From positions 1 to 64,000 of the forward strand of contig QHVI01000012.1 of NCBI GenBank assembly GCA_003223515.1: a stretch of DNA of 64,000 nucleotides, given 5' to 3'. Under the pieces are notes generated by a model. The model was not told the origin of the DNA. It saw only the letters and a list, made by a program, of their open reading frames with translations, and did not search any database. Shown here in pieces: positions 1-7,422 of the stretch (positions are counted from its first letter, which is position 1; every line of letters begins with the position of its first letter). This DNA is from Candidatus Angelobacter sp. Gp1-AA117. GTDB lineage: Bacteria > Acidobacteriota > Terriglobia > Terriglobales > Acidobacteriaceae. A program made the position numbers and the translations under genes.

Positions 1-11
1 CGTTCGGTCAT
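1..11 (-). CDS. possible start of a divergent gene, cut by the window edge
   Basis: An ATG on the minus strand at position 11 is preceded, seven bases away, by GAGGAG, a good ribosome binding site. Only four codons (M-T-E-R) lie inside the window, so the product cannot be named. If real, it diverges from the sdh operon, and the roughly 240 bases between them hold both promoters. Confidence 0.3.
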
Positions 12-170
12 AGGTGCTCCTCGAAAATGGATTCACCCATGTTGATTTATCTCATTCGCCAGGAAATGTTCAGCCTTAACTGTTGCAAGAACCTCGCAAG
101 TCACCTCCCCCGGCATTGTCCGTCAGGCATTGACTCGCACTTTTAATTGCACCCATTCTCCGATCCGTAA

Positions 171-199
171 TTGACCCTGCTCTTTAAAACGCTCATAAT
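171..199 (+). promoter_or_regulatory. candidate sigma-70 promoter of the sdh operon
   Basis: TTGACC at 171-176 and CATAAT at 194-199 are separated by 17 bases, close to the sigma-70 consensus. The predicted transcript would start about 45 nt before the sdhC start codon. An AAGGAG ribosome binding site follows at 233-238. This is a motif match only. Confidence 0.5.
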
Positions 200-252
200 G
201 AAAAGTTTGGCTGTGCGGGCTGGATTCCACTTAAGGAGTACATCGCAGTTAC

Positions 253-987
253 ATGAGCACTGTAGCCTCTCCGATTACGCGCGGAGTTCCTCCGATCCGC
301 GCAGGACAAGGTCATTCATTTTTCTGGCGGCGGCTTCATTCCCTGAGCGGGATTATTCCCGTAGGGGCTTTCCTGCTGGAACACTTTATCTCGAATGCGT
401 TTGCCACCAATGGCTGGAAAGCCTATGGCGACCAGGTTAAGTTCCTCACTGGACTGCCTTTCGTCCTGGTACTGGAGATCGTCGGCATTTATATTCCGCT
501 CCTTTATCACTCGCTTTATGGGTTCTACATCTGGTTTCGCGGCCAATCCAACGTGAGAGATTATCCCTGGGCAGGCAATTTCATGTATGCGGCCCAGCGC
601 TGGACAGGGGCCATCGCCTTCTTCTATATGGCATGGCATACCTACACCATGCGCTTTAGCGGCATTCACCTGCTGACCAATTCGCAGGCGGCATTCCATA
701 AAGTACAGGTTGAGATGCACAATCCGTGGTCCCTGGCGTTTTACGTGATTGGCATCACAGCGGCTTCGTGGCACTTCGCCTACGGTCTATATCTGTTCAG
801 CGCCAAATGGGGGATTACGGTGAGTGATAAATCGCGGCAGCGGTTTGGATGGGTGTGCGTGGCGCTGGCCATCACGTTGATCGGAGTGGGACTGGCGACG
901 GTTTCGGCGTTCTTTCGTCCCGGAGACGCATACAATCCACCGGCTTCCACATGGGAGAGCACCAGCGAAACCGCAGGCAATCACTAA
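253..987 (+). CDS. sdhC: succinate dehydrogenase cytochrome b558 subunit
   Basis: This is the membrane anchor of complex II, which binds two hemes and passes electrons from the iron-sulfur subunit to quinone. The 244-residue protein has five hydrophobic segments, at about 30-50, 68-94, 117-135, 160-183 and 199-221. Histidines 29, 44, 86, 129 and 174 have almost the same spacing as the conserved histidines of the Bacillus subtilis type-B SdhC (13, 28, 70, 113, 155), so the four diheme ligands are probably H44, H86, H129 and H174. A single anchor subunit fits the B type, not the SdhC/SdhD pair of E. coli. AAGGAG lies upstream of the ATG, and sdhA follows after 21 bases. Confidence 0.95.
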   Translation: MSTVASPITRGVPPIRAGQGHSFFWRRLHSLSGIIPVGAFLLEHFISNAFATNGWKAYGDQVKFLTGLPFVLVLEIVGIYIPLLYHSLYGFYIWFRGQSNVRDYPWAGNFMYAAQRWTGAIAFFYMAWHTYTMRFSGIHLLTNSQAAFHKVQVEMHNPWSLAFYVIGITAASWHFAYGLYLFSAKWGITVSDKSRQRFGWVCVALAITLIGVGLATVSAFFRPGDAYNPPASTWESTSETAGNH

Positions 988-1008
988 CCGGAGAGCAGAG
1001 TTTCAAAC

Positions 1009-2802
1009 ATGGCAGCAACGAATCCCAGAATCATCGTAGTTGGCGGCGGTCTTGCCGGACTGGCAGCGGTCATCAAGATCGCTGAAGCCGGAGGCAACGT
1101 CGATCTCTTTTCCATTGTGCCGGTGAAGCGCTCACATTCGGTCTGCGCGCAGGGTGGAATCAATGCGGCGAAGAACCTGAAAGGCGAGGGCGACACTACC
1201 TGGCAGCACTTCGATGACACTGTTTACGGCGGCGACTTCCTGACCAACCAGCCGCCGGTAAAAGCCATGTGCGAGGCTGCGCCGGGAATCATCGACCTGC
1301 TTGACCGCATGGGTGTTCCCTTCAATCGCACGCCGGAAGGACTGCTGGATTTCCGCCGCTTCGGCGGAACGCTCTATCATCGCACCGCCTTTGCCGGCGC
1401 AACTACCGGCCAGCAGCTTCTTTATGCGCTCGACGAGCAGGTGCGCCGCTATGAAGCGGAAGGACGCGTCACCAAGTACGAGCACTGGGAGTTTCTGAGC
1501 GCCGTGCTCGACAGCAACCATGTGTGCCGGGGTATCTGCGCCATGAACCTGCGCACCATGGAGGTGCGCACCTTCCCTGCCGACGCCATTGTGATGGCCA
1601 CCGGCGGCATTGGCGCGATCTTTGGCAAGTCTACGAACTCAGTGGTCTGCACCGGGTCGGCGCAGTCGGCGCTCTACCAGCAGGGCTGCTATTACGCCAA
1701 TGGCGAGTTCATCCAGGTGCATCCCACCTCGATTCCGGGCGAAGACAAGCTGCGCCTGATGTCGGAATCGGCGCGCGGTGAGGGTGGCCGTGTATGGGTG
1801 CCGAAGACCAAGGGTGACAAGCGCGAGCCGCGCAGCATTCCTGAGTCGGAGCGCTGGTATTTTCTGGAAGAGTGGTATCCGAAATACGGCAACCTGGTGC
1901 CGCGTGACGTGGCGACCCGAGCCATTCATAAGGTTGTGTATGAGCATGAACTCGGCATCGACGGCCAGCCAATGGTCTATCTCGACCTGACCCACATTGA
2001 CCGGGCCACGCTCGACCGCAAGTTGGAAGGCATTCTGGAAATTTACGAGAAATTCGTAGGCGATGATCCGCGCGAAGTGCCGATGAAGATCTTCCCCGGC
2101 ATGCACTACACCATGGGCGGCTTGTGGGTGGACTACAAGCAGGCCACCAACATCAAGGGAATCTTTGCTGCCGGTGAATGCGAATACGGCTACCACGGCG
2201 CTAACCGCCTGGGCGCCAATTCGCTGGTTTCCTGCATCTGGGGAGGCTTCGTGGCCGGCCCGCAGGCCGTGGCCCATGCCAAAGGCAGCGCCAAATCGAC
2301 AGACGGTGTGAGCAGCAGCGCCTTTGACGCTGAGAAGAAACGCCAGGAAGAGATCAACTCGCGACTGATCAGTTCGAGCGGCAATGAAAATCCCTTCCGC
2401 ATCTGGCGCGAACTGGGCGAGTTGATGACCAAGAACTGCACGGTCATCCGCTACAACAAGCCGCTCAAGGAAACGGACGCAAAGATCGTTGAATTGCTGG
2501 ATCGCTTCAACCGCATCAACCTGAGCGATAAGAGCATGTGGGCGAATACATCATTCGTGTTTACGCGGCAGCTCTATAACATGCTGCAGCTTTCGCGGGT
2601 CATTGCCCAGGGCGCGGCCATGCGCGATGAGTCACGCGGCGCGCATTACAAGCCGGACTTTCCCGAGCGCGATGACAAGAACTGGCTGAAGACGACCAAG
2701 GCCTACTTTGCTCCGGACGTGGATGAGCCGAGGTTTGAGTTCGAACCGGTGGATATATCGCTGATACCGCCTCGACCGAGACGGTATGACATGGCGAAGT
2801 AG
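1009..2802 (+). CDS. sdhA: succinate dehydrogenase/fumarate reductase flavoprotein subunit
   Basis: This is the catalytic FAD subunit of complex II, oxidising succinate to fumarate on the inner face of the membrane. In the 597-residue protein, the N-terminal dinucleotide-binding motif VVGGGLAGLAA is at 10-20. H43 in RSHSVCAQGG is the expected covalent FAD attachment residue. ESARGEGGRVWV carries the active-site arginine region, and GANRLGANSLVSC is the conserved C-terminal FAD-domain motif. The length and the GDTTWQHFDDTV region fit the type-B group shared by Bacillus, Bacteroidetes and Acidobacteria. It lies between sdhC and the small ORF before sdhB, in one apparent operon. Confidence 0.96.
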   Translation: MAATNPRIIVVGGGLAGLAAVIKIAEAGGNVDLFSIVPVKRSHSVCAQGGINAAKNLKGEGDTTWQHFDDTVYGGDFLTNQPPVKAMCEAAPGIIDLLDRMGVPFNRTPEGLLDFRRFGGTLYHRTAFAGATTGQQLLYALDEQVRRYEAEGRVTKYEHWEFLSAVLDSNHVCRGICAMNLRTMEVRTFPADAIVMATGGIGAIFGKSTNSVVCTGSAQSALYQQGCYYANGEFIQVHPTSIPGEDKLRLMSESARGEGGRVWVPKTKGDKREPRSIPESERWYFLEEWYPKYGNLVPRDVATRAIHKVVYEHELGIDGQPMVYLDLTHIDRATLDRKLEGILEIYEKFVGDDPREVPMKIFPGMHYTMGGLWVDYKQATNIKGIFAAGECEYGYHGANRLGANSLVSCIWGGFVAGPQAVAHAKGSAKSTDGVSSSAFDAEKKRQEEINSRLISSSGNENPFRIWRELGELMTKNCTVIRYNKPLKETDAKIVELLDRFNRINLSDKSMWANTSFVFTRQLYNMLQLSRVIAQGAAMRDESRGAHYKPDFPERDDKNWLKTTKAYFAPDVDEPRFEFEPVDISLIPPRPRRYDMAK

Positions 2803-2810
2803 AAGAACCT

Positions 2811-2966
2811 TCACCGCAGAGGGCGCAGAGAAACACAAAGGAATTAAGAGATAGATTATGGAGCGTAGCCGCCCTCGGCTGCGGGGATAGGACTGAAGGT
2901 ATAGAACACAAAGAGAATGATTGGTGAAACCTTCGTGTTCCTTTGTGTCCTTTGTGGTTAAAGGCT
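2811..2966. repeat. intergenic inverted pair of ACCGCAAAGGACGC-type repeats
   Basis: The left arm (about 2811-2842, CACCGCAGAGGGCGCAGAG...) and the right arm (about 2929-2966, ...TTTGTGTCCTTTGTGGTTA) are imperfect inverted copies of the repeat family found in many gaps of this window. Between them is a GTAGCCGCCCTCGGCTGCGG segment that is also seen, inverted, near 6710. The unit sits inside the sdh operon between sdhA and the small membrane ORF, so it would be transcribed and could fold as a long hairpin. Confidence 0.7.
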
Positions 2967-2970
2967 TTCG

Positions 2971-3165
2971 ATGGAACAACAACGCAAATCATCACCGGGA
3001 TTCTACAAGGGAGTGGCTGCCGTCTTCTTCTTTCTCGGCGCGTTGTTTGTGTGGGCGGCAATCCGGCAGCATAGCTGGTTTTTTGGAGCGTTCGGAGCAA
3101 TCACTTTGTTTAACGGATTTATGAGCATACTCAAGTCGGTCGCGGCAACGGAGATCAATAAGTAA
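2971..3165 (+). CDS. small two-helix membrane protein inside the sdh operon
   Basis: This 64-residue protein is not recognised. It has a short charged N-terminus (MEQQRKSSPGFYKG) and two hydrophobic segments, at about 12-29 and 36-53, with a loop R-Q-H-S-W between them. Its TAA stop (3163-3165) touches the ATG of sdhB at 3166, so the two are almost certainly co-transcribed and translation may be coupled. Placement inside sdhC-A-x-B suggests an accessory or assembly role in complex II. That is inference from context only, because a fifth subunit is not part of the usual type-B complex. Confidence 0.7.
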   Translation: MEQQRKSSPGFYKGVAAVFFFLGALFVWAAIRQHSWFFGAFGAITLFNGFMSILKSVAATEINK

Positions 3166-3912
3166 ATGGCAAAAACAGTCATATTGAGAATCAAGCGGCA
3201 GGAAAATCCCCAGGCAAATTCACGCTGGGAGGAGTTTGAGCTTACGTGGAAGCCGGGAATGAATGTGATCTCGGCCATGATGGAGATTGCCGCGAACCCA
3301 GTGACCCGCGACGGACGTCCGACGACTGCGATTACCTACGATTCCAATTGCCTCGAAGAAGTCTGCGGCTCCTGCGCCATGCTCATCAATGGACGCGCTC
3401 GCATGGCCTGCTCCGCGCTGGTGGACAAGCTCGACCAGCCTGTTCGCGTTGAGCCTTTCAGCAAATTTCCCGTGATTCGTGATTTATCAGTAGACCGCAG
3501 CGTGCTTTTCGAGAATTTGAAACGAGTCAAAGCCTGGGTACCGGTGGATGGCACGTATGATCTTGGCCCCGGCCCGCGCGTCTATCCGACCGAACAGGAG
3601 CAGGCGTATCCGATTTCGCGCTGTATCTCCTGCTGCTGCTGCATGGAGGCGTGCCCGCAGTTCAATGAGAACACCGGATTCGTAGGCGCGGCGACGATTG
3701 CGCAGGTACGGCTGTTCAACCAGCATCCTACAGGCAAGGCCCTGAAGCATGAACGGCTGCAGGCACTGATGGGCGATGGTGGAATCCAGGAATGCGGCTT
3801 CGCGCAGAACTGCGTGGAAGTCTGCCCCAAGGACATTCCACTGACGAAAGCTATCTCAGATACAGGCCGGGAAGTGGTCAAGCAGGCGCTCAAAGACTTC
3901 TTCCGTGGATGA
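3166..3912 (+). CDS. sdhB: succinate dehydrogenase iron-sulfur subunit
   Basis: This subunit carries electrons from FAD to the heme anchor through three iron-sulfur clusters. C62, C67, C70 and C82 (NCLEEVCGSCAML...MAC) form the plant-ferredoxin-type 2Fe-2S site. CISCCCCMEACPQFN near 152-166 supplies the 4Fe-4S cysteines. CGFAQNCVEVCPKDIPL near 207-223 supplies the 3Fe-4S site and the last 4Fe-4S cysteine. The 248 residues match the family length. The start codon directly abuts the stop of the small membrane ORF. After the gene comes a repeat-rich gap and the convergent cdsA-like gene. Confidence 0.95.
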   Translation: MAKTVILRIKRQENPQANSRWEEFELTWKPGMNVISAMMEIAANPVTRDGRPTTAITYDSNCLEEVCGSCAMLINGRARMACSALVDKLDQPVRVEPFSKFPVIRDLSVDRSVLFENLKRVKAWVPVDGTYDLGPGPRVYPTEQEQAYPISRCISCCCCMEACPQFNENTGFVGAATIAQVRLFNQHPTGKALKHERLQALMGDGGIQECGFAQNCVEVCPKDIPLTKAISDTGREVVKQALKDFFRG

Positions 3913-4124
3913 AACCGCAAAGTACGCGAAGCACGCGAAGGAAACAAAACCTTACCGCTGATCCACGGCTTTGCCGGAACAGGTAATGCTGATTTTACCG
4001 ATGTCGCTGGTAAAAAGGTTCTTCATACCCATTTAGCAACTTATTCATTTACTCATTTCTTCTTGATTCGCGGCATTCGCGGCTTCGTTGTCTGCTCCGT
4101 ACCTCTGTGTCTCCGTGTTGGGTG
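3913..4124. repeat. repeat-rich gap between convergent sdhB and cdsA-like genes
   Basis: The segment opens with ACCGCAAAGTACGCGAAGCA (3915-3934), one unit of the dispersed family. It ends with TTCGCGGCATTCGCGGCTTC and CTCTGTGTCTCCGTGTTGGG at about 4069-4122, which are opposite-strand relatives. No gene is seen. It separates two convergent operons and may help end both transcripts, but no T-run terminator is evident. Confidence 0.6.
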
Positions 4125-5072
4125 TTACCGCTCGAAGAAGTAGCGCGTGAGATGGAAGAAGATGGGGGCGGAGAAGCAGATCGAATCCATCCGGTCGAGA
4201 ATCCCGCCGTGGCCTTCAATCATCGTGCCGAAATCTTTTATGTGGCGGTCGCGTTTGATGGCGGACATGGTCAGTCCTCCGGCGAATCCCAGCAGGGTAA
4301 TCAGAAGAGCCATGAAGAACGCCTGCTTGGGAGAGAAGGGCGTCATCCACCATAATCCCGCTCCTACCGCAGTGGCGCAGGCGATTCCGCCGAGAAAGCC
4401 TTCCCAGGTTTTATTGGGCGAAACGTGAGGAGCAATCTTGCGCTTGCCCAGCATCTTGCCCCACACGTACTGAAAGACATCGCTGAGCTGCGCCACCACG
4501 GCAAGAAACAGCAGCAGCTTGGCGTCGGCGCGGTAGTTGGGAATATCGAGAATCAGCAGGGCAGGAGCATAGCTGATGCAGTAAACGCAGATCATCAATC
4601 CCCAATGGATACGGGCGGCGCGGTCGAGGAAGTCCGAAGTGTCGCCGGTAAGCACCAGCCGCGTGGGAATGAACAGAAATGCGTAGACCGGCACCATGAT
4701 GGTGAAAAGCCCATACCAATGGGTGTAGAGCAGCCAGTATTGCAGAGGCGTGATTACAAAGAACGTCCAGAAGAGCGTGCGATGATCGGCAGGACTGGTG
4801 CGGATGAGGCTCACATATTCGCGCAACGCCAGAAATGAGATCAGTCCAAACAACAAGATGGACCCTTTGGGGCCAACCAGGAGCGTGAGCGCAAAGACTG
4901 CGCTCATCTTCCACCAGGCGCGGATGCGCGCATTCAGGTTGCGAACGGTCGCCTTGCCGCCCTCCGACTTCACGGCCAGCGAGAGCACGAAGCCAATCAG
5001 GCTGGCAAGGCCCAGCAATCCAAGCAGGCCATAAAAGATCCACAGCATCTGCGGATCGATGTTGAATCTCAT
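4125..5072 (-). CDS. CdsA/YnbB-like phosphatidate cytidylyltransferase
   Basis: The family makes CDP-diacylglycerol from CTP and phosphatidic acid in the inner membrane. The 315-residue protein has about eight hydrophobic segments. Near residues 270-300 it carries the CTP transferase signature: S-A-I-K-R-D-R-H-I-K-D-F-G, then GHGGILDRMDS, including the catalytic Asp pair. It is the last gene of a three-gene minus-strand operon and its start overlaps the upstream plsC-like gene by 4 nt. With a YnbA-like partner two genes upstream, it is more likely the specialised YnbB-type paralogue than the essential cdsA. This choice is inferred from context. Confidence 0.85.
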   Translation of the reverse strand: MRFNIDPQMLWIFYGLLGLLGLASLIGFVLSLAVKSEGGKATVRNLNARIRAWWKMSAVFALTLLVGPKGSILLFGLISFLALREYVSLIRTSPADHRTLFWTFFVITPLQYWLLYTHWYGLFTIMVPVYAFLFIPTRLVLTGDTSDFLDRAARIHWGLMICVYCISYAPALLILDIPNYRADAKLLLFLAVVAQLSDVFQYVWGKMLGKRKIAPHVSPNKTWEGFLGGIACATAVGAGLWWMTPFSPKQAFFMALLITLLGFAGGLTMSAIKRDRHIKDFGTMIEGHGGILDRMDSICFSAPIFFHLTRYFFER

Positions 5073-5713
5073 AGGGCGCTTAACTCCTCGATAGCCTTGT
5101 GGGCCTTGGTCAGGAAACTTTCCTTGGTTTCATCGGGCGCGGGTTGCAGAGGCGCGCCAAAGATCACGCGGCTGATCACCGGGACGGGCAGAACTTCTCC
5201 TTTGGGCAGCACGCGGTTGAGGTTTGCGAGGTAGACAGGAACGAACTGCACGTCAGGACGCTGCCGCCACAAGTGGTAGATGCCGCTCTTGAACACGCCT
5301 ACGGTCTCCCCGGTGCCACGTGTTCCTTCAGGAAAAACAATCAGGGAGTTCGTCTGGCCCAAACCTTCGAGCAGGGTTTCAAGCGACTGCCGGGCGGAAT
5401 CCATGCGGTGAGTCTGATCAGCGTCCTGCGCCTGAGGCTGGCGCTCCACCAGCACCGCGTTGAAGACTTTGACGGCAAGGCGCTTGCGAATGCCTGACTT
5501 CCAGTAGTCTTTGGCGGCTACCGGCCGCACCAATGGACGCAAGTCCTTGGGCAACACCGACCACAGCACGACAAAATCGAGATGGCTGGTGTGGTTGGCA
5601 AAATAAACGCGCTGGCGCGGCTCGGGCTGGCAGTTGAACCAGCGGACGGAAGCGCCAGTCAAACCACGCGCTCCGGCGGCAATCGCATTGGCCCACATGG
5701 TTGCCGTATTCAA
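5069..5713 (-). CDS. plsC: 1-acyl-sn-glycerol-3-phosphate acyltransferase, PlsC family
   Basis: Enzymes of this family move an acyl group onto lysophosphatidic acid to make phosphatidic acid, the substrate of the cytidylyltransferase that follows. In the 214-residue protein the catalytic H-x4-D box is H41-T-S-H-L-D46, and FPEGTRGTGE near 126-135 is the glycerol-phosphate binding motif. The start overlaps the end of the preceding CDP-alcohol transferase gene by 4 nt and the end overlaps cdsA by 4 nt, so the three genes are translationally coupled. The substrate could be a less usual lysolipid; the sequence does not tell. Confidence 0.88.
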   Translation of the reverse strand: MNTATMWANAIAAGARGLTGASVRWFNCQPEPRQRVYFANHTSHLDFVVLWSVLPKDLRPLVRPVAAKDYWKSGIRKRLAVKVFNAVLVERQPQAQDADQTHRMDSARQSLETLLEGLGQTNSLIVFPEGTRGTGETVGVFKSGIYHLWRQRPDVQFVPVYLANLNRVLPKGEVLPVPVISRVIFGAPLQPAPDETKESFLTKAHKAIEELSAL

Positions 5714-6363
5714 CGTGCTTCAAGCTCCCGGATGATGTTCGCGGTACGTCGCCAGATGGTGATCACACAGCCCAGGTTGATGATGATGAGATCAAGCCAG
5801 AGAATGATACCGCGATGCAGATACCAGGTCTCAAGAATGGAGAGCACGCAACCGACTGTAAGTGCAAACATGCGGTGCGGTTTGGCCATTGGCCCCATGA
5901 AGCTCTGCTTCAATCCGGCAGCGCCGCCCATCATGCGCACATAAGCGGTAAAGATGGCCAGCAGAGCCGCGAGCCATCCCAGCAACGGCCCGTACGGTTG
6001 ATTGAAAACGGCATATCCGACCGGAATGAGGATGAAGGCATCAGAGATGCGGTCAGGAAGATCGTTGAAGACCTCGCCTGATTTGGTCTGCAGCCCGCCT
6101 TCCACGGCCACCATGCCATCCAGCATGTTGCAGAGCAGGCGCAATTGAATGCCGGCGGCTGCGGCCAGCAACAGCCACACCCGCCAGGTGGTTCCCAGGC
6201 GTGCAGAAAAAAACATGGCCACGCCTGCCCCGGCGGCGCAGAAGATGCTCAGAATCGAGATGCCATTGGGTGAAACACGATGGCGCGCCAGAAACTGGGC
6301 GAAGGTACGAGCCCATCCGGCCTGGCGCGTTTTCAGCGGACGTCTTGCTGTGACTGTTTCCAT
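5710..6363 (-). CDS. YnbA-like CDP-alcohol phosphatidyltransferase
   Basis: The 217-residue membrane protein belongs to the family that swaps CMP of a CDP-alcohol for another alcohol, as in phospholipid head-group synthesis. The usual D-x2-D-G-x2-A-R...G-x3-D-x3-D motif reads N-M-L-D-G-M-V-A-V...G-E-V-F-N-D-L-P-D. The first and third aspartates are therefore Asn and the Arg is Val. From memory, E. coli YnbA shows the same Asn pair, so this is probably a subfamily trait and not decay. I chose ATG 6363 (M-E-T-V-T); the upstream extension to 6552 lacks conserved features and overlaps the divergent gene. It heads the plsC-cdsA operon. Confidence 0.8.
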   Translation of the reverse strand: METVTARRPLKTRQAGWARTFAQFLARHRVSPNGISILSIFCAAGAGVAMFFSARLGTTWRVWLLLAAAAGIQLRLLCNMLDGMVAVEGGLQTKSGEVFNDLPDRISDAFILIPVGYAVFNQPYGPLLGWLAALLAIFTAYVRMMGGAAGLKQSFMGPMAKPHRMFALTVGCVLSILETWYLHRGIILWLDLIIINLGCVITIWRRTANIIRELEAR

Positions 6364-6393
6364 GTTGGTTGCGTGCACACATTCTGCTATAAG

Positions 6394-6660
6394 ATGGGCC
6401 AGAGCCGAAACAAAAAATCTCGCGCAGTACCTGGTTCGGTTACCAAAGGAACAGAGTTGAATAGCGGCGCAATTCTGATGAGGTCCCTGGCCATTGGGGC
6501 GGCTGCCGGATTGGCGGTGTTTGCCATGTTTTACGGCTTCTTCATCAGCCATCGCGAACTCGACGTACAGCCTTCCAGCGCCCGCTGGCTGGGCCTGGCC
6601 GTCTTCTTTGCGGGGTTCGTGATCTCATGGATTTACTTTCAGATGAGGGCAAAGCGCTAG
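6394..6660 (+). CDS. small membrane protein, divergent from the phospholipid operon
   Basis: The 88-residue protein is not recognised. After a basic N-terminus (MGQSRNKKSRAVPG) come two hydrophobic stretches, at about 29-48 and 64-82, and a basic end R-A-K-R, a helical hairpin with both ends probably cytoplasmic. The start at ATG 6394 lies only 30 bases from the divergent start at 6363. An alternative start at ATG 6478 would give a 60-residue form. No function can be assigned. Confidence 0.5.
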   Translation: MGQSRNKKSRAVPGSVTKGTELNSGAILMRSLAIGAAAGLAVFAMFYGFFISHRELDVQPSSARWLGLAVFFAGFVISWIYFQMRAKR

Positions 6661-6775
6661 TGAGATCTCTTTTTCTCGTCAAGAATTCACTGGTCAGCAT
6701 CCTCCCGCACAGCCGAGGGCGGCTGCGCTCCATAATCATTTTTTCGGTAAAATCGACTTAGAGATACCATACTAG

Positions 6776-7342
6776 ATGCGCCGTTTCCTTCTCGGACCTG
6801 CCGGATTATTCATAGGCTTTCTCTGGGGCTTCGCTGAAGCCACACTGTTCTTCATTATTCCGGATGTCTTTCTCACTCTTCCCGCCCTCTTCTCTATCAG
6901 GCAATCACTAAAAGTCATGGCGGCGATCCTGCTCGGATCAGTACTGGGTGGTGGTTTGATGTTCTGGTATGGAGAGGCGCATCCCGCGCAGGCCGAGTCG
7001 CTGGTGATGCAGGTGCCGTTCGTGACGCAGAAGATGCTGGCCAAGACGCAGGAAGAATTTGAGCGGTACGGAATCTGGGCGCTGGTCAAAGGCCCGGCCG
7101 GAGGCATCCCTTACAAGATCTATGCGGTGCAGTCGCCGCGCTACGCGGGATTGGTAGCTTCTCTTCTGGTGACGGTGATGGCACGCGCATGGCGATTCGT
7201 TCTCTCATGGGCGGTCGCGGTGCTGCTGGGCGCGGTATTTAAAAAGGGAATAGAGCGCCGTCCATGGGCTGCGGTGGCAGCACATCTATGCGTATGGACG
7301 GCGATCTATGCATGGTACTGGACGAAAGTCTCCCACGGCTGA
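6776..7342 (+). CDS. membrane protein, possibly distantly VTT/YqaA-like
   Basis: The 188-residue protein has about five hydrophobic segments: 5-25, 30-45, 50-68, 120-150 and 160-182. A cytoplasmic or periplasmic stretch at about 72-110 carries GIWALVKGPAGGIPYKIYAV. A helix-break-helix followed by a glycine- and proline-rich re-entrant piece recalls VTT (DedA/YqaA-like) proteins, but no exact signature is visible, so this is only a suggestion. The gene stands alone. An IR-like CAGCCGAGGGCGGCTGCG lies just upstream at about 6711-6728. Confidence 0.65.
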   Translation: MRRFLLGPAGLFIGFLWGFAEATLFFIIPDVFLTLPALFSIRQSLKVMAAILLGSVLGGGLMFWYGEAHPAQAESLVMQVPFVTQKMLAKTQEEFERYGIWALVKGPAGGIPYKIYAVQSPRYAGLVASLLVTVMARAWRFVLSWAVAVLLGAVFKKGIERRPWAAVAAHLCVWTAIYAWYWTKVSHG

Positions 7343-7356
7343 GAGGTTTCCGGTTT

Positions 7357-7397
7357 GTTACCGCAAAGTACGCAAAGGGCGCTAAGGAACCAAAAGT
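7357..7397 (+). repeat. copy of the ACCGCAAAG-type intergenic repeat
   Basis: TTACCGCAAAGTACGCAAAG followed by GGCGCTAAGGAACCAAAAG is a clean single unit in the gap between the membrane protein and the convergent M61 peptidase gene. It shows the typical internal period of about 9-10 bases (GCAAAGtAC, GCAAAGgGC, GCTAAGgAA). Confidence 0.7.
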
Positions 7398-7422
7398 CAA
7401 AACGAAGAGCCAAAAGCCCCTT

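Noticed and set aside
2600-3100. 166-residue minus-strand ORF between sdhA and the small membrane gene
   Set aside because: Its sequence (HKGHKGTRR-type) is the reading of the dispersed repeats plus antisense sdhA.
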